A stretch of 64,000 nt of DNA from Capitulum mitella (lineage: Eukaryota > Arthropoda > Thecostraca > Pollicipedomorpha > Pollicipedidae), in the NCBI GenBank assembly GCA_030062745.1, contig CP099842.1, positions 9,741,838-9,805,837 of the forward strand. The letters run 5' to 3'. A model generated the notes under the pieces. The model did no database searches. It had not been told where the DNA came from and saw nothing but the letters and a program-made list of their open reading frames with translations. Of the stretch, positions 22,683 through 35,025 are shown piece after piece. The position numbers and the translations under genes are program-made. How positions within the stretch are numbered: the stretch's first letter is position 1; each line of letters begins with the position of its first letter.

Positions 22683-23892
22683 CCCTGTTCCCGGCAGGAG
22701 GGCTGAATCCGCCCCTTCGAGTTTTTTGCTTGCCAATTCCAGGGTGACATTTTTGACGCGGCGTTACGAAACTTGGTGACTTTTCCTACCTTTTCTTTTT
22801 TACAAATTGCGACGAAATTTTGAAATTCTATACTGCTCGGGGGCGGAACCAGGCAGCGTTTTTTGGGAAGCATCTTAGGCCATTTTTGGCCCTGTTGAGG
22901 GAGAGAGGGAAATGACTGCCAAAAATAGTGTTTTTAAGAAAGAACTTGAAACTTTATATGGACGTATAGCTAAAAAGTTGGGCAACTTGTAAATACAGTT
23001 TTGTTCATCTGAAGTCACTATACAAGGTCAGGTCAAGGTCAAAAGTCAAAGTTTGGTTTTACAGTAATAATTCCGGTGCTGTGTATTGAAGTGCCAAACC
23101 CGGAATATATATGGCGTAGAAGGGTTTCCTCTGCTTGTGTATCAAGTTTCAGCTTAATATCAGATCGGGTCACGGAGCTGTGGCGTAAAATGTCAGCGCC
23201 CGTACCCTATATCACAAAAGTCGTAAAATGGAATATTTAAAATGGAGTGAATTCAAATGATTGAAAACGTTTGCGGATAATATTACATGCAGACGAGATC
23301 ATTCCAAGCGACTCCAAGGTCACTGGATGTCATTTAAAGTCAGAGGTCAAGAATTGATCTGAGGAACATGTAACCATGACACTTCCCCCTTTTTCGTATT
23401 CCTGGCACCGCCAATGCTAACGTTATACAAACGTAATACGATTTGTACTTCTTTAGCGTAACATGACTAGCAAAAGCCAAAAGTGTTTTTGCCTTTTTTA
23501 TTCATTCATTTGTTAAAAAAGCGATTCTCATATTTTTGGAACCCTGTGAACGCTTATGAATTTCCTCGAAATTTCATGTGTGACCAATGGTAAACGTCCC
23601 ATCCATAATCTCTCATTTCATGCCAATTTCATCAAAATCGACCCATAAACAACGGAGTTATAAGAAGTCCAAAAATACCCCTCATTTTTATATTGTTGTC
23701 CACTTGTATCCACCCCTTTCAAAATTTCGAAAATTCCTTTTTATAGAAATGTAGTTTACGTCATGGCAAATCGATTGCCGTTTGTTGCGATGAAATCGGA
23801 TGTTTAGTTCTCGAGATCTGAGGGGGGCCAAATCATCCCCACCCCTGCCGGAAATCGGCCATACCCTCCCTCCCAACCCTCCGAGAATAGGG
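22683..23892. mobile_element. 1.2-kb non-autonomous element with TTAA flanks, copy 2 (piggyBac-like)
   Basis: It begins CCCTGTTCCCGGCAGG and ends CCGAGAATAGGG, with TTAA on both sides (22679-22682 and 23893-23896), a clean 4-bp target duplication. Its length, 1,210 bp, is almost that of copy 1 (1,206 bp), and the two align from end to end. No open frame of note. Confidence 0.85.
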
Positions 23893-24404
23893 TTAAGTTA
23901 GGGTTTAGGTATAAACTCCCCATTCTGTCTGTATGCTAGCAGTTTATTACGTCATAGTTGTGCCCTGCCCTTCCCTGCTCCTGTGCATAACATTTAGACT
24001 GACAGTCTTGGAGTAATTTAAAGACAACATGTTGCGTGCAATAGGTCACTTCATGTTAACGGTGGTGAATTTTGCATTAGAATGTTTCATTTATTTAAAG
24101 TTTGTTCCCTCATTATCGAAGCAATTGGAAGCAAAAAGCAGATTGAGGCTGTTTTTGATGCACTGGTAAGAATTAGTGTCAAAGTGATTCCTGACATTTA
24201 ATGTCATTTATGCTGGTTTTAACCTATTTTTACTGGCAAGTAGCAGGAAAGAATTCTTTTCGGATGAAATGTAAATCCTGAACTGTAGATCAGCTGTGGT
24301 GACGCATGGGGGCTGGGGCGATAGTGGGCAGCCCGCGACGGGCTCCCCAGCGCTAATCAGTCCAGCATAACGAGAGAAGCCGTTGGACTCGGCCTTACCA
24401 GGCG

Positions 24405-25420
24405 TTAGCCCATCAACCCCTCCCCCATCTCCAGCCTCTGCTGCTGGGCCGCCGCTGGGCGAATGGCAAAGTTCCGGACTCGTCTCGAGAAGGACGTTGG
24501 GTCACTGGACATCTGGTTAGAGTCGAAATGCTGTCTGGTCCGGTACATTGCATCCTGCACTCGGTTCCTGATCCACCGGTACTGCTCCCAGTCCATGTAC
24601 TCCCCATTTTCCGTTCAAGCGCGGTACACGGCGTCTCTACCCTCCATAACATGGCAAAGATCGGGGTCGTCGTCCAACCAAGGGCAGTGGGGACTGTGGG
24701 CAGTTACTATCTCTGTTGGACATTGAAAGTCTCTCGCCTTCTCCAAGATGTTCATAAACACCTCCAGCGTATCATTGCCATTGTGAACCCGATATATCTG
24801 CGCCCATTCTGCGAGGAGGAGGTCGAGCCTCAGAGCGTCCCGGTTCATATTTCTCCTTGGTCTAATGCTGAAAGACACGTTGTGACGTCGGTATTTGAGA
24901 AAAGGAGCCTCATCGATGGCGGTCTGGTTGTCTGCGATAGGCACGGCTGTCGCGCAGTTTGAGGATGCCGGGTCAGACACGTTGGTAATGATGTGAGCCG
25001 GGAGGAATGAGCACGGTCTGAGACTAGCTGGGTGTGTCAACAAGTTGAAACAGGTTAAGATTTTTCAGCGTGGTTTTGTACTGTGGCACCTGGAACATCC
25101 GGCTTCGTTGGATATATGTTGATGTCTCCGAGAGAGAAGATGGGCTTGCTCGGCTCAGGACCGGCCGAAGCTGGCTCTGGAGCTCGTCCAGGGCCCCCGG
25201 TGTTGACCCTGATGGTGGACGATAGATGGCGCCGATGATGGCTGAGTGGCGACCTCCGCCGCGTATGGATGTCCAGAGGGCTTCCAGACACGAACAGGAG
25301 CTCGTAATGTCTGAAAATATGGTAAATCACGTCTGACCGTGATGGCAGCCAGCATGATCCTGCGTTGTCCCATTGTCAGCCAATACGTGGGCCAGGTATT
25401 GAGCCGAAATGTCACATCAC
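24405..25420 (-). pseudogene. Decayed LINE endonuclease domain
   Basis: Minus-strand fragments in shifting frames give an apurinic-type endonuclease: a GRPPSGSTP-like stretch near 25220, LGDINI near 25100, ITNVSDPASSN and DEAPFLKYRRHNVSFSIRP near 24900 (the SDH-like C-terminal region), then the linker W..YR.IRNRVQDAMYRTR near 24560 that leads to the reverse transcriptase. Frameshifts make it non-functional. It could be the 5' half of the same LINE as 20540-22010, split by the TTAA element, or an independent copy. Confidence 0.7.
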
Positions 25421-25534
25421 AAAACTTAAAAGTAACAAAGAGAAACTTTTCGTTAGGTATATTTCCCAGAAGCCAAGAAGCGAACAGACCATCGACCTCT
25501 TTTCATTGAAAGACAGTTATTAAAGACCGTGGTC

Positions 25535-25760
25535 GGTAGGTCGGTTGATTAGAGCGCTGGTCTTCTGATCCTGGCAAAACGGGTTGGAGCCGCTGCTGCT
25601 CACGATGCTTTACACGCGGGTCAGCTGGCGACTGGCCAGTATAGGACCAGGCTGACCACCGTAGGGTTATGCCATTTCTTTGGCGGCACGTTAATTTTAG
25701 CCACAAAATCGGCTGTGACTTGAATTGTTTGATGGGGTGTAGGAACCGGAGTCCGTAACA
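25535..25760 (+). mobile_element. tRNA-derived SINE, copy 1
   Basis: A tRNA-like head (TTGATTAGAGCGCTGGTC as a degenerate A-box region, GGGTTGGAGCC in B-box position) is followed by a body with GTCAGCTGGCGACTGGCCAG and CCACAAAATCGGCTGT. The same head and body occur reversed at 51105-51310 and 52135-52335. It is not a functional tRNA: the cloverleaf stems do not pair. Confidence 0.7.
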
Positions 25761-26164
25761 AGCTGTCATAAGCATGGGCTCCCATCCCTAACATCACCCC
25801 AGGAAGCATTGGGATCAGATTTAGAAATAAGAAACTGAAGCTTGAACCGCGATTCAGAGTCGCGAATTGACGCCTTGGCCCTTAGTGTGCAAATTTGTGG
25901 CGCAAAAATTTTTGGGGACAAAGCCAGACGGTCGTTTTTGGGGTCAGGAAGCACCAAAGAATTTATTCTCCAAGAGGGATCTCCATTGGTAGCTTTTTAT
26001 ATCCCAGCATTAAAATGAGGGACTGCGCACTCATACTTACGGTTTATCTCTTGTGGTTTAAATAGGCATAAATAGTATTTATTTACGTGTGCATGAAAAG
26101 CATATTCCAAGTGGACAACGGCACTGACGTGTCATGTCTGACACATTGTTGTATCTTGTTGCAG

Positions 26165-27205
26165 AAATAGTCCGGTGAAGATGGGGCCTCGGCGTCGTCC
26201 CACTCGACACGTCGCGAGCCAAGATACGGCTCCCTCTCCCGGCCCTGCAGAGGGTAAACCTCGCCGCGGGAGAAGCCCGAAGAAGGCCGAGACGCCGTCG
26301 GTGTCGCCTGCTCCGCCGGCCCGGGAGACCCGGCACGGGGCCGCCCACAGAGCCGCCGCCGCAGAGGTGTCCCCGGCGGCGTCACCGGCGTCTCCGGCAG
26401 CCAAGGCCCGGCGCCGGCCGGCCGGGGACTTGGCGGCCGCCGCCGCGTCGTCAGCACCGGCTGGCCGCCGGAGCGGACGCCGTCGTGCTAGGGAGGTGTC
26501 GCCCGCCGCCGGGCCGGGGGCGGCGGGCAGGACGCGTCAGCGGAAGGTCCAGGAGGCGTCCCTTTCGCCCTCCGTTTCCCCGGCGGCTGGCACTCGGCTC
26601 CGTCCCGTCAGGGGCGCGTCACGCTCACCGTCAACGTCGCCGGCCGGCGCGGCGGCGGTGCGGGCGGGCCGCCCCGCGGCCGGGCCCGCGACGCCCGCGG
26701 CCGCTCCGGCTGCTCCTACCGCTCCTGCCGCTCCTGCCGCGTCTGCCGCCCCCGCCGCTCCCGCCGCTCCTGTCGCCCCCGCCGCTCCCGCCGCTCCTGT
26801 CGCCACCGCCCCTCCCGCCGCTCCTGTCGCCACCGCCGCCCCCACCACGCCCGGAAGAGGCTCGTCCAGTGCCGTGCGCAAATCCAGAACGCCGAGGCGC
26901 GTGCCGACGGCGGCCACAACGTCCAGCGCCACCTCCGCCACCGCCGCCACCTTCGTCCCCACGAGCACCCCGTCTGACGGCAGCAGGAGCGGCGGGCGCC
27001 AGGGAGAGGGGCAAGCCAAGCAGGACTTAAAGGACGGACCAGTCAAGACTCCGAGCGAGGAGCCAGTCAGGATTCCCGAGGAGCCAGTCAAAGTTGCGAA
27101 GCAAGGACAGGTCGAGGCGTCCAAGGAGAATCCAGTAGTAAAGAGGAAAAGAGGAAGACAACCAAAAGAAGGACGTGGAAAAACTGCACAAGCCAAGGAA
27201 GATGC
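26165..27205 (+). CDS. CECR2: CECR2-like exon A, Ala/Pro-rich with AT-hook-like motif
   Basis: The frame is open from the acceptor ([12 protein letters not shown]), with a possible ATG at 26181 if this were the first coding exon. The middle carries an imperfect AAPAAPV tandem (26690-26850) encoded by CCCGCCGCT-like repeats. It ends in [14 protein letters not shown], basic and AT-hook-like. Donor GTGAGTAT splits the Ala codon GC|G. Confidence 0.82.
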
Positions 27206-28218
27206 GTGAGTATATGTCTTGCACGCCGTGTGCTCTCCTTGGTTGTAGGCATGTCCATTGTTTGACGTTGTTTTGTGGCACATTCCTTTTTGTTGTGCTT
27301 TGTCTGCCAGGAATGAGATTAAATCGAGTGTTGGTCATTATTTTGTGCGGATTTTTTCCTTGTTTGGTTTTCCTTCTTTAAAATGTTTCTGCGTCTGGTG
27401 CTGCCTTCATCGTCTCTTACATATGTTAGAGGGAGCTCGAATAGTAAATGGTAGTGGTTTTATTGGTCTCAGCATCTGGGATTACTGTGGCTGTGTCGTT
27501 AGTTCAGAGGAACGAACGAGCGAAGCGAGTGACGCGGTCATGAAGTTGCAAACCTGGAGTTTTGAAAGGTTGCCTGCTTGGCTTCTTGCTTGCTTGTTTG
27601 CTGGAATGTAATTCGCATTTAAGTCTTGAATAGCAGTTTTTGCGATGGAAGCTCAGTAAAGGACCTTTTTAGGCGTGCGACAGTTTCGAGAAGTTTACTG
27701 GTCAGTTGTAGTTGAGTTGAGTTGAGTTGACCAGTTGAGTGACAAGTCATACATCCTGGGACAGTGTTTTGCTCACGACGTCCAATTCATGCCATGCGTG
27801 CCCTAATTGTCATTAGTCATCTTTGCTGCCAGTGGCGGAAGATGTTGGTGACAGAAAGGACTTTGACACCATGTTCCACGGAAATAGGCGCAAGAAATAC
27901 AGTAAGCGTTACGTGTTCGTGTTGCCAGGCTATGTCATGCCCTTTTGTTGCCTTAGTCCCGCAATTTACCCGATGACGGTTTGTCAGGTTCATTCGGCGG
28001 GCTATCGCCCTGATCGAGGCCCGGGAGCAGGGCAACGCCACCGGACGGCGGGGCCGATCCCGACGTCTAGTCCGCAGCCGGAGCCGGAGCCGGAGCCGCA
28101 GCCGCAGCCGCAGCCGCAGCCGCAGCCGAGACCAGAGCCACAGCCGGAGCCGGAGCGGGGACCGAGGCCAGACCCAGAGCCAGAGTCGGAGCCCGAAGCG
28201 AGGCCGGGGCCAGAACCG

Positions 28219-28249
<31 letters not shown>

Positions 28250-31200
28250 AGCCAGAGCCGGAGCCAGACCCAGTGGTCATCGACCGCGTCGTCGCCGCGG
28301 CGGCGGGTGGCGCGAGCTGAGCGTCCCGCCGCGCCGGCGGCCGGCCGTGTCGGCTCCAGGTCCCCGCCGGGCCGCGCGGCCCCGGCCCCAGCCCCGGCGG
28401 CGGCGGGTCGGCGCTCGGCCGGCCGGCCGCGGAAGGCGGCCAGCATCTCTGACGAGGAGGAGTACACACCGTCGGGCGGGCGGCGGCGCGTCGCCGGCCA
28501 GGCGGGCGGCCCGCGCGCCGCCGCCGGCCGCCGCGCCAGCGCCGCCGCCGACGACGAGGCGGCCGGGGACGCCCGGAAGCCGGCACCGCCGCTCAACGGC
28601 TCCACCAACAAGATCCGCAGCTCGGCCATGTGAGTGGGCTGTCCGCGTCTGTCGCCGCGGCACGGCAGAGTGAACTTTCTCTCGGTGGGCTGTGCCGAAT
28701 GATTAAGGACCAAGGTAAATGTGTTGCACTGTCGTAAAAGCTGATGTTTAGATGACAGATGCGTAATCCGGATCGATGTCATGCTGCATGCCAAGCCATC
28801 TTCAATATCGTTGTGGTTACCATTTAATTTTTCGCCGAAGGACCACGAATGGAACTTTCCCAGAAGTCATGATGCTGGAAATGAAATTTTAGAGTCATCT
28901 CGTTTGATGCAGTACCTCAGACGTCTCTATATTCTTTTAATATGGGGATGCATGCAGCACCTCAGACGTCTTTATATTCTTTTCATATGGGGATGCATGG
29001 ACACGGTTTTTACATCCGAATTCCACCGGTGCGTGAGATAACGTCCAGCGAAGTACACGGCCGTGTTATCCACGTGCTGAGGGCCACCGAGTCGGAGTCA
29101 CCTTTGAACTGACCACATCCTCATTTGCAGTGTTATGCAGACTGATGAGGAGCTGCGCGTCGGCATGTACAAGGCTCTGGAGGCGGTGAAGGCGCACGAG
29201 GAGGCCTGGCCGTTCCTGGACCCGGTGGAGGAGGAGTACGCGCCCGACTACTACGCCGTCATCCGGCGGCCGATGGACCTCAACAAGCTGGAGAGCAGGC
29301 TGGACGCCGGCGTATACATGACGCGCCAGCAGTTCGAGGCCGATTTCAAGCTGATCGTGGACAACTGCAAGCTGTACAACGGCCTGGAGAACGGTGAGCG
29401 GGCGCTGCCGACGTCGCTGTTGGTGGGGTCACGGACGGGGTTGTTGTGGCGTGTAGGCCGTTTACTGCTGACATTGTTGTACTGCCGTGAGATCCGTTTG
29501 GTGTTATGATGCCGCAATACTGATAATATTGATGAAAATAAGCAGTGCTGATGCGTCGCCGAATACGAGGTGCACTTTACTGGGTCGGACTTTGACCGAG
29601 CCATTGAATCCTCGAATTTGCTTCAGCATCGATCCGTATATGCTATCTGACACATTTTAAGCAGTACATTTTTTTGCCAAATTCATCAGTGGAACGAAGA
29701 AAATGAAATAGGCATGTTTTCTGCGTTGAATTCGTGTTTTCCCTATATCTTAGCCATTTCTGTGATTCATCACCGCCTGACACCATTGTTTACATGGATT
29801 TTGACCTGAAATTTGGTGTGGATTTTGACATGAAATTTGACCATAGTAATTTTGGGACCCTGTTCCTGGTAACAATGCTCATTTTTGCCATTTTCATTTT
29901 TCCTACAAGAGTTTTTGTCGAAATTTTTAAATTTCGGAATGCTGGGCCCCAAAATTAGTCACCACTCTCGGAGAAGCCATGAATAATCGCGTTTGGTCAT
30001 AGATATTACTAAAATTGTTGCTAAAAAGCTAAGTTAACCATCTTGAATTTACCAAAGCATTGCACTCGCCCTTTTGTGTCCTGACTGAGCCGCGGGGTAA
30101 TTTCCGCACTCTATTCATTGATGTGTAGAACTAAAGGATTTGTGAGCCATATGCCAACGTAATCGTAAGATGACTACCCGAGATCTCAAAGGGGGCCGAA
30201 TGCCCCGCACCCACCATTCCTCATCGGATAAGATTCAGCCCGGAAGTTATCGCAATTGCCATTGAGGCACACGTGAATCATCGCGGCAGACTGCGACGTT
30301 CGCGTGCGGTTAACTATGCGGGTGGGGTAAAACTAGGTCGTATGACCAAAAATGTGGGATTTATCTCTTTCAGTCATGGTCTGTTTACGACAGGTATTCT
30401 CAAAGAAGTAGTAATCCAATTTGAGCATTTCTACATGGCACAAAAGCACATGAAATGCACCCTGTGGATTGGAATATGATTCGGGTAAATTTGGGTTAAA
30501 TGGTCATGAAAGCTTTACGTATCGCGTTTAATCGCTCACACAGCAAACTCACGATGGGTGCTCTCGTTCCAAAAATGAACCCGGTCCAAACATTCCTTGA
30601 CGCGATAAGAAAATAAGTGAAATACTCGAATTTCATGATCCAATGAACAGGGTAAAATCGGGTGGTACGATACGTAGTACGTTATTTGTCGTTTTCAATC
30701 ATGTTCTGTTAGTGAGATTTATTTTCATGTTAAAAATCGATTCTGTCCAATCACTTGTTCTCACTTTATGGAAAATTCGTGAATCATTCCCTTTTGATTG
30801 GCTGAGAAAACGAAAGTGGAACTCTACTGATGGATTTTAAGAAAAAAAATTTTTTTGTTTGATTTTAACTTATTTTGTTTTAATAAATCGTGTACAGGTG
30901 TGAACTGCGTGCCCACATTTCACTGTTTTGCGGGAATTTTATATCGTACCTCTAGTTGTATGCAGTTTCTCCTAACATGGTGTGTTCCATATTGCCACTT
31001 GCAGAGGAGTGTTCAATCAGTATTAAAAGTATTGTTGACGTATAGCTTGCGTTTTATGGTGTGCAAATCGAAGAGTTGGTTGGCCATCAGAGCTTTTCAG
31101 GTCATACATTTTGGGCGTAATCGTGATCATTGTAAAGGAGTAACTAAACAAGTGATGCCAACCGTCCATGGTTCAGGTATCTCTGTCGACGTCACGTAAT

Positions 31201-33196
31201 CGTTGAACTTTGTTCCTTCCGCAGAGTACACGGAGATGGTGATGAACATCGAGGGCGCCTTCCACAAGGCGGTACGCAAGTACCTGGACACGGAGGAGGA
31301 CGAGGAGGAGATCTTGATCGACGTGTCGCAGGTGCCTCAGACCGGGCGCCGCGCCGCGCCCCGGCCAGCCGTCGGCCGCCCGGCCGCCGCCGGCGCCGCC
31401 AAGCGGCGCCGGCGGAAGTCTCGGCCCGACGCGGCGGCGGCGGCTGGCCGCAAGAAGGTGGCGCCGTTCATCGACTACAGCGACGACGAGCTGCTGGGCT
31501 CGCCGCGCGCCAAGCCGCGAACGCGCGAGGACACGGAGCGGCTGTTCGACGACCTGCTGAAGACGGCCTCGTCGGCGCTGAAGGAGGCGGCGCCGGCGGC
31601 CCGCGCGGGCCGGCGCTGTCTGCGGCCGCCATCGTCGCCGCCGCGCAGGGACGGCTCCGAGCCGGACGCGTACACGTTCCGGGAGGAGACGGAGGAGGAG
31701 GAGGCGCTGCCGCTGCCGCCCGGCCGGCGGCTGCCGCGGCCGTCCGACGCGCCGCCCGCCGCCGGCTTCTCCGAGGAGGACGACGACAGCGACGCCGCCT
31801 CGCCGAAGAAGGCGATCGCGCAGGGCCGCATCTTCGCGGCCAAGGTGCGCCGGAGGAAGAGGGCGGCGGCGGCGGCCGCGGCCGCGGCAGCCGAGGCCGA
31901 GACGGAGGATGCTCTGCAGGCGGAGCGGCCGGCGAGGAGCGGCGCGGTCCAGCCAGAGCTGGCCGGCCGTGCGGGAGACGGCGCCAGCGACCCCGGCAGC
32001 GCCGACAGGCCCGACAAGGAGGAGAGGAGAAGCAGAGGCGTCAAGAGGTCCCGTGCCGAGAGCAAGGAGAAGAGGAGCGGCAAGAGAAAGAAGAGGAAAC
32101 GGCGAGAGCGGGAGAAGAGGGAGCGAGACCGACTGGAAAGTCTGTCGATGGATGAATCGAGGGTGAGTGGATCATTTATAGTTTTGCTATGTTGTATGAC
32201 AGTAGTCCACAATGATAGGCTCAAATCGATATCAAACTCGCGCTGGGCAAGTTGCTTGCTGATGGGTGACTTGTCTCCTGCTGTTGATGAATGATTTGCC
32301 GAGATACTGCGGTGTTTGTGCAGCCTGGCTGCGGTATTCAGCAGCGGCGCTGTCTCCGTTCTGTGTCTGATGGCTGCTGCCGTTCGGCAGGAATCGGGCG
32401 GACAGCAGCCAGGGCGCTCCCCGCCAAGCGCCGTCGCCACGCCGGCGGCCGAGTCGCAGCCGGACGCCGGCTCCGACAGCGACGACAGCGCTATCTGGCG
32501 GCAGCCGGCGGCCGAAGCGGCGAGCCCGGCGGCCGCGCCGCTGCGCGAGCCGGCTGTCCGCGCCGCCGGCGAGCCCCGCCAGGCCCGGCCGCGCCCGCTC
32601 TTCAGCAGCCGCTGCATCTCGAAGGAGGAGAGCGCCAAGCTGGGCGAGCTCATCTCGCGCGTGCGCGACTCGCGTGGCAGCGGCACCACGCTGCTGGCCG
32701 GCCGGACCAGCCTCACCATGGGCAAGGTGCTCGGCGGCGGCGGCGGCGCCGACCGCGACCGCGACCGCGACCGCGACAAGACTGGCGAGGAGGTCTGGGA
32801 GGAGATGGTCGGCCGGCGGCTGAAGGCCGGGCCGGCGCTTCCCGAGCGACGGCGCAGCGGCGGCGACGATGACGCCGAGCCGCTGCGGCTGATCGCCGAG
32901 CCGGAGGAGGGCCGCGAACTGCCCGTGCTCCGCAAGACGGCCACGCCCAACCTCAGCGCCTGGTTCCACGCCTTCCGCTCGCAGCAGGCGGCCGAGCCGA
33001 CGCCGGCGCCGTTGCCGAAGGCGAAACGCCCACCGGCGCCGGCGCCGCCGCCGCAGCCGCAGCCGCAGCATCCGCCGCAGCCGCAGCAGCCGCAGCAGCC
33101 GCCACAGCCGCGGAGTCGGGAAGAGCCGCGGCCGCCGCCGACTGCCGAGCAGAGACGACCGGCTGAGACGGCGCCGACGCAGCCGAAGCCGGCCGT

Positions 33197-33257
<61 letters not shown>

Positions 33258-34979
33258 GCGGGGCCGGCGGGGCCGGCGTCGCCGGCGCGGCCGCGGTGGC
33301 GGCGCGCCGCGTCGCCGCCGCCGCCGCAGCCGCGGCCGGCCGGGCTGCAACCGGAGTCAGACCCGTACGAGTATGACGACGACGAGCTGGAGAAGGCTCG
33401 GCTACAGGTGAAGGCGCGCGAGGCGCAGCGGCTGGAGCCGGCTGGTGGCCGCTCGCCGTTCTACCTGACCAGCTCTGAGAGCGAAAAGTCACCGATGACG
33501 CCGGCCGGCGGCATAGTGTCGCCGGCCGAGGCTGCGCAGCGCTCGCCGCAGCAGCCGGCCTCCGCCGCCGCTGCTGCTGCGGCTGCTGCCGTCGCCTCCG
33601 CTGCCGCCGCTGCCACCGCCAAACCGGGCTTCTACCAGGACGCGTCGCAGAAGACGGCCAGCCCGGACAAGTCGCCACGCCGGCGGCCCGGCTCCGTAGC
33701 CAGCGTCGCCTCGCCGGCCTCACTGAAGGGCAGCCCAGTGCGGCCGCCCAGCAGTCCACTGGCGGCCGCCGCCCGGCCGCCGCCGCCGACCGCCGAGCGG
33801 TTGGCGTCGCCGGCCGCGCTCGCCAGCCCTGGCCGGGCGGCGGCCGGCGCCGGAGCGCCGCCGCTGGCCAGCCCGAGTCGGCCGGCAACGTTCAGTCCCG
33901 GCCAGACGGCGGTGCCGCCGGCCGCCGACCTGTCCGCCGCCGGGCAGGCTGCCGGCCGGACGGCTGCTGCAACGTCCGGACCGGCGCCGACCGCCGCCCG
34001 ACCCGCGCAGTCGCCGCCGGCCGGGCCGGCCGAATCGGCGGCGCAGAGCGCGGCTGTGTCCGGCGCGGGCGCAGCCGCGGTCGCTGTCCGGCCGCCGGCC
34101 ATGCCCGGCGCGCCGGCGGCCGCCGAGTCGCGGCCGCCGGAGGACAAGCCTGGCTTCCCGCCCAAGAAGCGCGCCCAGACGGACGCGGCGGCCGCGGCGT
34201 CGCCGGAGGAGGCGGTTGCCAAGCCCAGCCAGCAGGAACGGCCGCCTTCGCCGCCGCAGCAGCGGCCGTCGCAGCCGGCGCTGGGCTCGCAGCCGGCGGT
34301 CGGTTCGCTCCCCGGCAACCTGGCGCACTTGTCGCAGCTGGTGACCCGGCTGCCGCAGCAGGAGAGCCGGGAGCGACCGGCTGACGGCGGCCAGCAGCAG
34401 CCGGCAGCCGCCCGTCAACAGCAGCTTCAGCAGCAGAAGGCTCTCCAGCTTGAGCAGCAGGTGAAGCTGATCGAGCAAAAGAAGATGAGACTAGCCGTGG
34501 AGCAGCAGCAGAGCGAGAAGGATCGGGCTGGTCAGCATCAGCAGCAGCGACAGCAACAGCAACAGCAGCAACAGCAGCAGCAGCAGCACATACTTATGCA
34601 GCAGCAGCAGCAGCAACAGCAGTTGCAGCAGCAACAACAGCAGCATTTGCAACAGCAACAGCAACAACGGCAGCAGCAGCAGCGTCAGCAGCAGCAGCGG
34701 CAGCACCAGATGCAGCAACAGCAATTGCAGCAACATATGCAACAACAGCTACAGCAGCAGGAACGGCAGCAGCAACACCAGCGGCTTGCGAACGAACAGT
34801 CAGATATGCAAGTTTCCATATCATCGTCGATGCCTTCCAGCGCACAGATGCCTTGGGATGCGAATTCGGTGTCGTATTACAAACAAATGGCCAATCCGCA
34901 TATGCAACTATACCACCAGCAGCAACAAACCATGAAAGCATTCCAACAGCAACAGCACCAGCAACAGCAACAGCAGCAA

Positions 34980-35025
<46 letters not shown>

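Noticed and set aside
24463..24962. Plus-strand frames of 87 and 144 codons
   Set aside because: Mirror of the LINE endonuclease remnant that reads on the minus strand.
27823..28320. Plus-strand frame of Pro-Glu/Pro-Gln repeats
   Set aside because: Same DNA as the RS tract but in a frame that cannot be spliced in phase to exon A or C, and it starts in intron.
26537..28794. Minus-strand frames of 248 and 325 codons opposite exons A and B
   Set aside because: Low-complexity shadows of GC-rich repeats; the plus-strand frames join in phase and the minus ones do not.
31475..32950. 491-codon open frame on the minus strand, opposite the CECR2-like exons
   Set aside because: It crosses an exon-intron-exon of the plus-strand gene, is low-complexity Ser/Arg/Ala, and exists because GC-rich codons leave few stops on the other strand.
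32232..34478. Long minus-strand frames of 372, 311, 252 and 228 codons
   Set aside because: Arg-, Ala- or Gly-rich mirror images of the Pro/Ala/Gln-rich last exon, with no recognisable domain.
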